Part shown: in pieces, positions 54,783-56,538 of the stretch
How positions within the stretch are numbered: the stretch's first letter is position 1
Layout of the letters: each line of letters starts with the position of its first letter
Assembly (NCBI GenBank): GCA_001512485.1
Contig: LFRV01000129.1
Location: 1-56,538 of the forward strand
Reading direction: 5' to 3'
DNA: 56,538 nucleotides
Source of the DNA: Clostridiales bacterium DTU069
GTDB lineage: Bacteria > Bacillota > Clostridia > DSM-8532
The notes under the pieces: model-generated
What the model was told of the DNA's origin: nothing
The model's input: only the letters and a program-made list of their open reading frames with translations
Databases searched by the model: none
Made by a program: the position numbers and the translations under genes

Positions 54783-56024
54783 GTGAAAAAAATCACTTTA
54801 CTTCTTGCACTGATGCTAACGTTAACGGCTTGCAGTAATTTAACTGCCACAAACTTAATGGCAGGCATTAAAAGAAACGACACTGCTCCAATTGTAATTG
54901 ATGGCTCGCATGAAAACAGCGTTGACAAAGTAACGAAAATCGCCGGTTTTTCTCTTGATATTTTCAAAAAAATATACGGAAACGAAAATATACTTACTTC
55001 ACCGCTTTCTATTGTATCCGCCCTGGCCATGACAGCAAACGGTGCGGATAATGAAACACTGTCACAGATGGAAGAGTTTTTCGGCTCGGACATAGACGGC
55101 CTGAACGAATTTTTATATGCCTACAGGCTCTATCTCCCCACTGCGGACAAATACAAAGTAAGCCTTGCCAACTCAATATGGTTTAAGGATAAAGAAAGCC
55201 TGACGATAGAAAAGGAATTTTTGCAGACAAATAAGGACTATTATAATGCCGAGGTTTATAAAGCGACCTTTGACGACAGCACAAAAAATGATATTAACGC
55301 CTGGGTGAAAAAAAAGACGGACGGGCAGATACATAAACTTTTGGAGGAAAAGCCGCCGGAAGATTCGGTAATGTACCTTATAAACGCGCTTTCTTTTGAT
55401 GCTGAATGGCAGAGTATCTACAAGGACACTTCCGTGCGTGAAGGCGAGTTTACCGCACAGGGCGGCAGTAAAAAGACGGCTGATTTTATGCACAGTACCG
55501 AATACGGCTATATTGAGCTGCCTCATGCCATCGGATTTTCAAAGCCATATGCCGATTACCGCTATTTCTTTGTAGCGTTATTACCCGATGAAGGGCTTAA
55601 AGTTTCGGATTTTATTGACTCAATAGATGGCGAAACATTAATTGATGCCGTTAAGAATCAAAGCGATGACATGGTGTACGTCTCTATGCCCAAATTTACA
55701 TTTGAATACGGCAAAGAGCTTTCGGAAACATTAATGGAATTGGGCATAAATAATGCTTTTGATGCGGACCTTGCAGATTTCAGCTCTCTCGGGCATTCAA
55801 AGGAAGGCAATATTTTTATAAGCCGTGTTATCCATAAAACAAAAATTGAAGTAGACGAAAGAGGTACAAAAGCAGGCGCCGTTACTGCAGTAGAAATGGC
55901 TTCCGGCTCTGCCGCCCTGACAGAGCCGAAGATTGTTGAATTAAACCGCCCGTTTTTCTTTTTGATAGTGGACAGCGAGTTTAATATGCCGATTTTTATG
56001 GGCGTTCTAAACGATGTGACATGA
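54783..56024 (+). CDS. serpin-family lipoprotein
   Basis: Serine-protease inhibitor superfamily protein, about 413 residues, exported as a lipoprotein: KKITLLLALMLTLTACSN with lipobox LTAC. The serpin fold follows (SPLSIVSALAMTANGA, NSIWFKD, INALSFDAEWQ). The hinge of the reactive loop, DERGTKAGAVTAVEM, has the small residues required for inhibitory serpins; the loop ends in EPKIVELNRPFFFLI. So it should inhibit an extracellular protease, perhaps protecting surface enzymes. GTG at 54783 follows GGGAGG; GTG at 54774 lies inside that site. Bacterial serpins are scattered and often acquired. Confidence 0.92.
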   Translation: MKKITLLLALMLTLTACSNLTATNLMAGIKRNDTAPIVIDGSHENSVDKVTKIAGFSLDIFKKIYGNENILTSPLSIVSALAMTANGADNETLSQMEEFFGSDIDGLNEFLYAYRLYLPTADKYKVSLANSIWFKDKESLTIEKEFLQTNKDYYNAEVYKATFDDSTKNDINAWVKKKTDGQIHKLLEEKPPEDSVMYLINALSFDAEWQSIYKDTSVREGEFTAQGGSKKTADFMHSTEYGYIELPHAIGFSKPYADYRYFFVALLPDEGLKVSDFIDSIDGETLIDAVKNQSDDMVYVSMPKFTFEYGKELSETLMELGINNAFDADLADFSSLGHSKEGNIFISRVIHKTKIEVDERGTKAGAVTAVEMASGSAALTEPKIVELNRPFFFLIVDSEFNMPIFMGVLNDVT

Positions 56025-56063
56025 AAAGTGAGTAAAATCTATATTCCGTAGTTAAACTTGTAT

Positions 56064-56402
56064 TTATTTTTTACGGCCGCCTTCCAGGACTTCAAGTTTG
56101 GCATCGTGGTTGCTTACTTTGTGGGAAAGGTTGTCTAGCTTGGCCTCAATACGATCAAACCGCTTATCATGCTCATCGAACCGTTTATCATGTTCATCGA
56201 ACCGTTTATCATGTTCCTCCAGTTTTTCATATAACTGCTTATATCCATCGAAGAGAGCGTCTATTTTTTTGCCATGTACATTTTCAATCCGGATAATATC
56301 GGTTTTGTCAGCTTTTTTATCAATTTTTTCTTCTAAAACATCAAATCTCTTATTGATGTCTGCATACATTTTTTCAATTAATTCGAAGGTTTTATCTTCC
56401 AC
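56064..56402 (-). CDS. coiled-coil protein with heptad repeats
   Basis: A 112-residue cytoplasmic coiled-coil protein, not tied to a known function. Its centre has three copies of the heptad EHDKRFD, encoded by 21-bp direct repeats at 56155-56217, flanked by LEEKIDKKADKTD and LDNLSHKVSNHDAKLE. It starts with GTG at 56402 behind GGAGG. The repeats probably arose by slippage, and length may vary among strains. Confidence 0.7.
   Translation of the reverse strand: MEDKTFELIEKMYADINKRFDVLEEKIDKKADKTDIIRIENVHGKKIDALFDGYKQLYEKLEEHDKRFDEHDKRFDEHDKRFDRIEAKLDNLSHKVSNHDAKLEVLEGGRKK
56155..56217. repeat. three 21-bp tandem repeats in the coiled-coil gene
   Basis: Units 56155-56175, 56176-56196 and 56197-56217; the second and third differ by one base, the first by three. 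Each unit encodes one heptad, so copy changes keep the frame. Confidence 0.85.
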
Positions 56403-56495
56403 ATTACCCGCCTCCTTATTTTTCGGGAATAATTATATCATAACAAAATAATGGAAGGAAGAAAAATTTATGGAAGCAATAAATATATTATAACT

Positions 56496-56538
56496 AAAAA
56501 AGCAAGGGCCGAATTACTTGATGCCCTTGCTTTTTCAA
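56496..56538. terminator. terminator at the window end
   Basis: AAAAAGCAAGGGC (56496-56509) pairs with GCCCTTGCTTTTT (56523-56535). It is T-flanked on both strands and probably ends a minus-strand gene beyond the window. Confidence 0.7.

Overview
The window looks like a chromosomal segment of an anaerobic, spore-forming Clostridia species (Firmicutes), plausibly a saccharolytic member of the Hungateiclostridiaceae/Oscillospiraceae. The grounds are a T-box leader on pheST, GGAGG-type ribosome sites, a Spo0E-like phosphatase, CotF-like coat proteins, an SLH/NlpC-P60 envelope enzyme, a SCIFF-type radical SAM maturase, rubrerythrin, a GH3 glycosidase and a GT35 glucan phosphorylase. The species assignment is inference. 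No tRNA or rRNA gene, CRISPR array, transposase or integrase was recognised.

Layout. 0-11 kb: a membrane-anchored protein of unknown function, an aldo/keto reductase, a Phe T-box with pheS-pheT, tmcAL on the minus strand, an asparaginase, and a minus-strand padR-HAAS pair behind a perfect inverted repeat. 11-19 kb: rubrerythrin, an orphan SCIFF maturase, an SDR-SDR-padR-HAAS/DUF4097 operon, and a secreted SLH-NlpC/P60 hydrolase. 19-33 kb: a GH3 glycosidase, a membrane alpha/beta hydrolase with a disturbed start, mtnA, a decayed Cache-PAS-GGDEF-HD-GYP pseudogene, a peroxiredoxin, a HAD phosphatase, an FAD oxidoreductase, a HelD-like ATPase, and a cyclase-family hydrolase with a GNAT. 33-43 kb: mgtE with a long leader, glucan phosphorylase, a DivIVA-domain protein, an Lrp-aminotransferase pair, a spo0E-like gene of 51 codons, an NfeD-SPFH pair, and a tiny minus-strand transcription unit. 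43-48.2 kb: a sulfur amino-acid cluster, metAA-tcdA-rrf2-rrf2(cymR-like)-metY-cysK. 48.2-56.5 kb: two coat genes, then an AT-richer accessory stretch of GNAT, deaminase (with a stop at codon 2), ddl, GNAT and Nudix genes, then a serpin lipoprotein and a heptad-repeat coiled-coil protein.

How genes work together. The clearest functional unit is 43-48 kb. MetA carries Glu at position 111, the residue associated with acetyl-CoA use, so it should make O-acetylhomoserine, the substrate of the downstream MetY. CysK is both cysteine synthase and, in Bacillus, the partner of the repressor CymR, and one of the two Rrf2 proteins here lacks the cysteine cluster, as CymR does. Two separate padR-HAAS modules, each probably self-regulated, suggest envelope or stress sensing. 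Several small regulatory architectures were found by reading intergenic DNA: a palindrome over the padR promoter, a palindrome over the spo0E promoter, and a mini-gene between metA and the SPFH gene.

All calls come from reading the sequence; no database search was run. Promoter calls rest on hexamer matches and spacing only.
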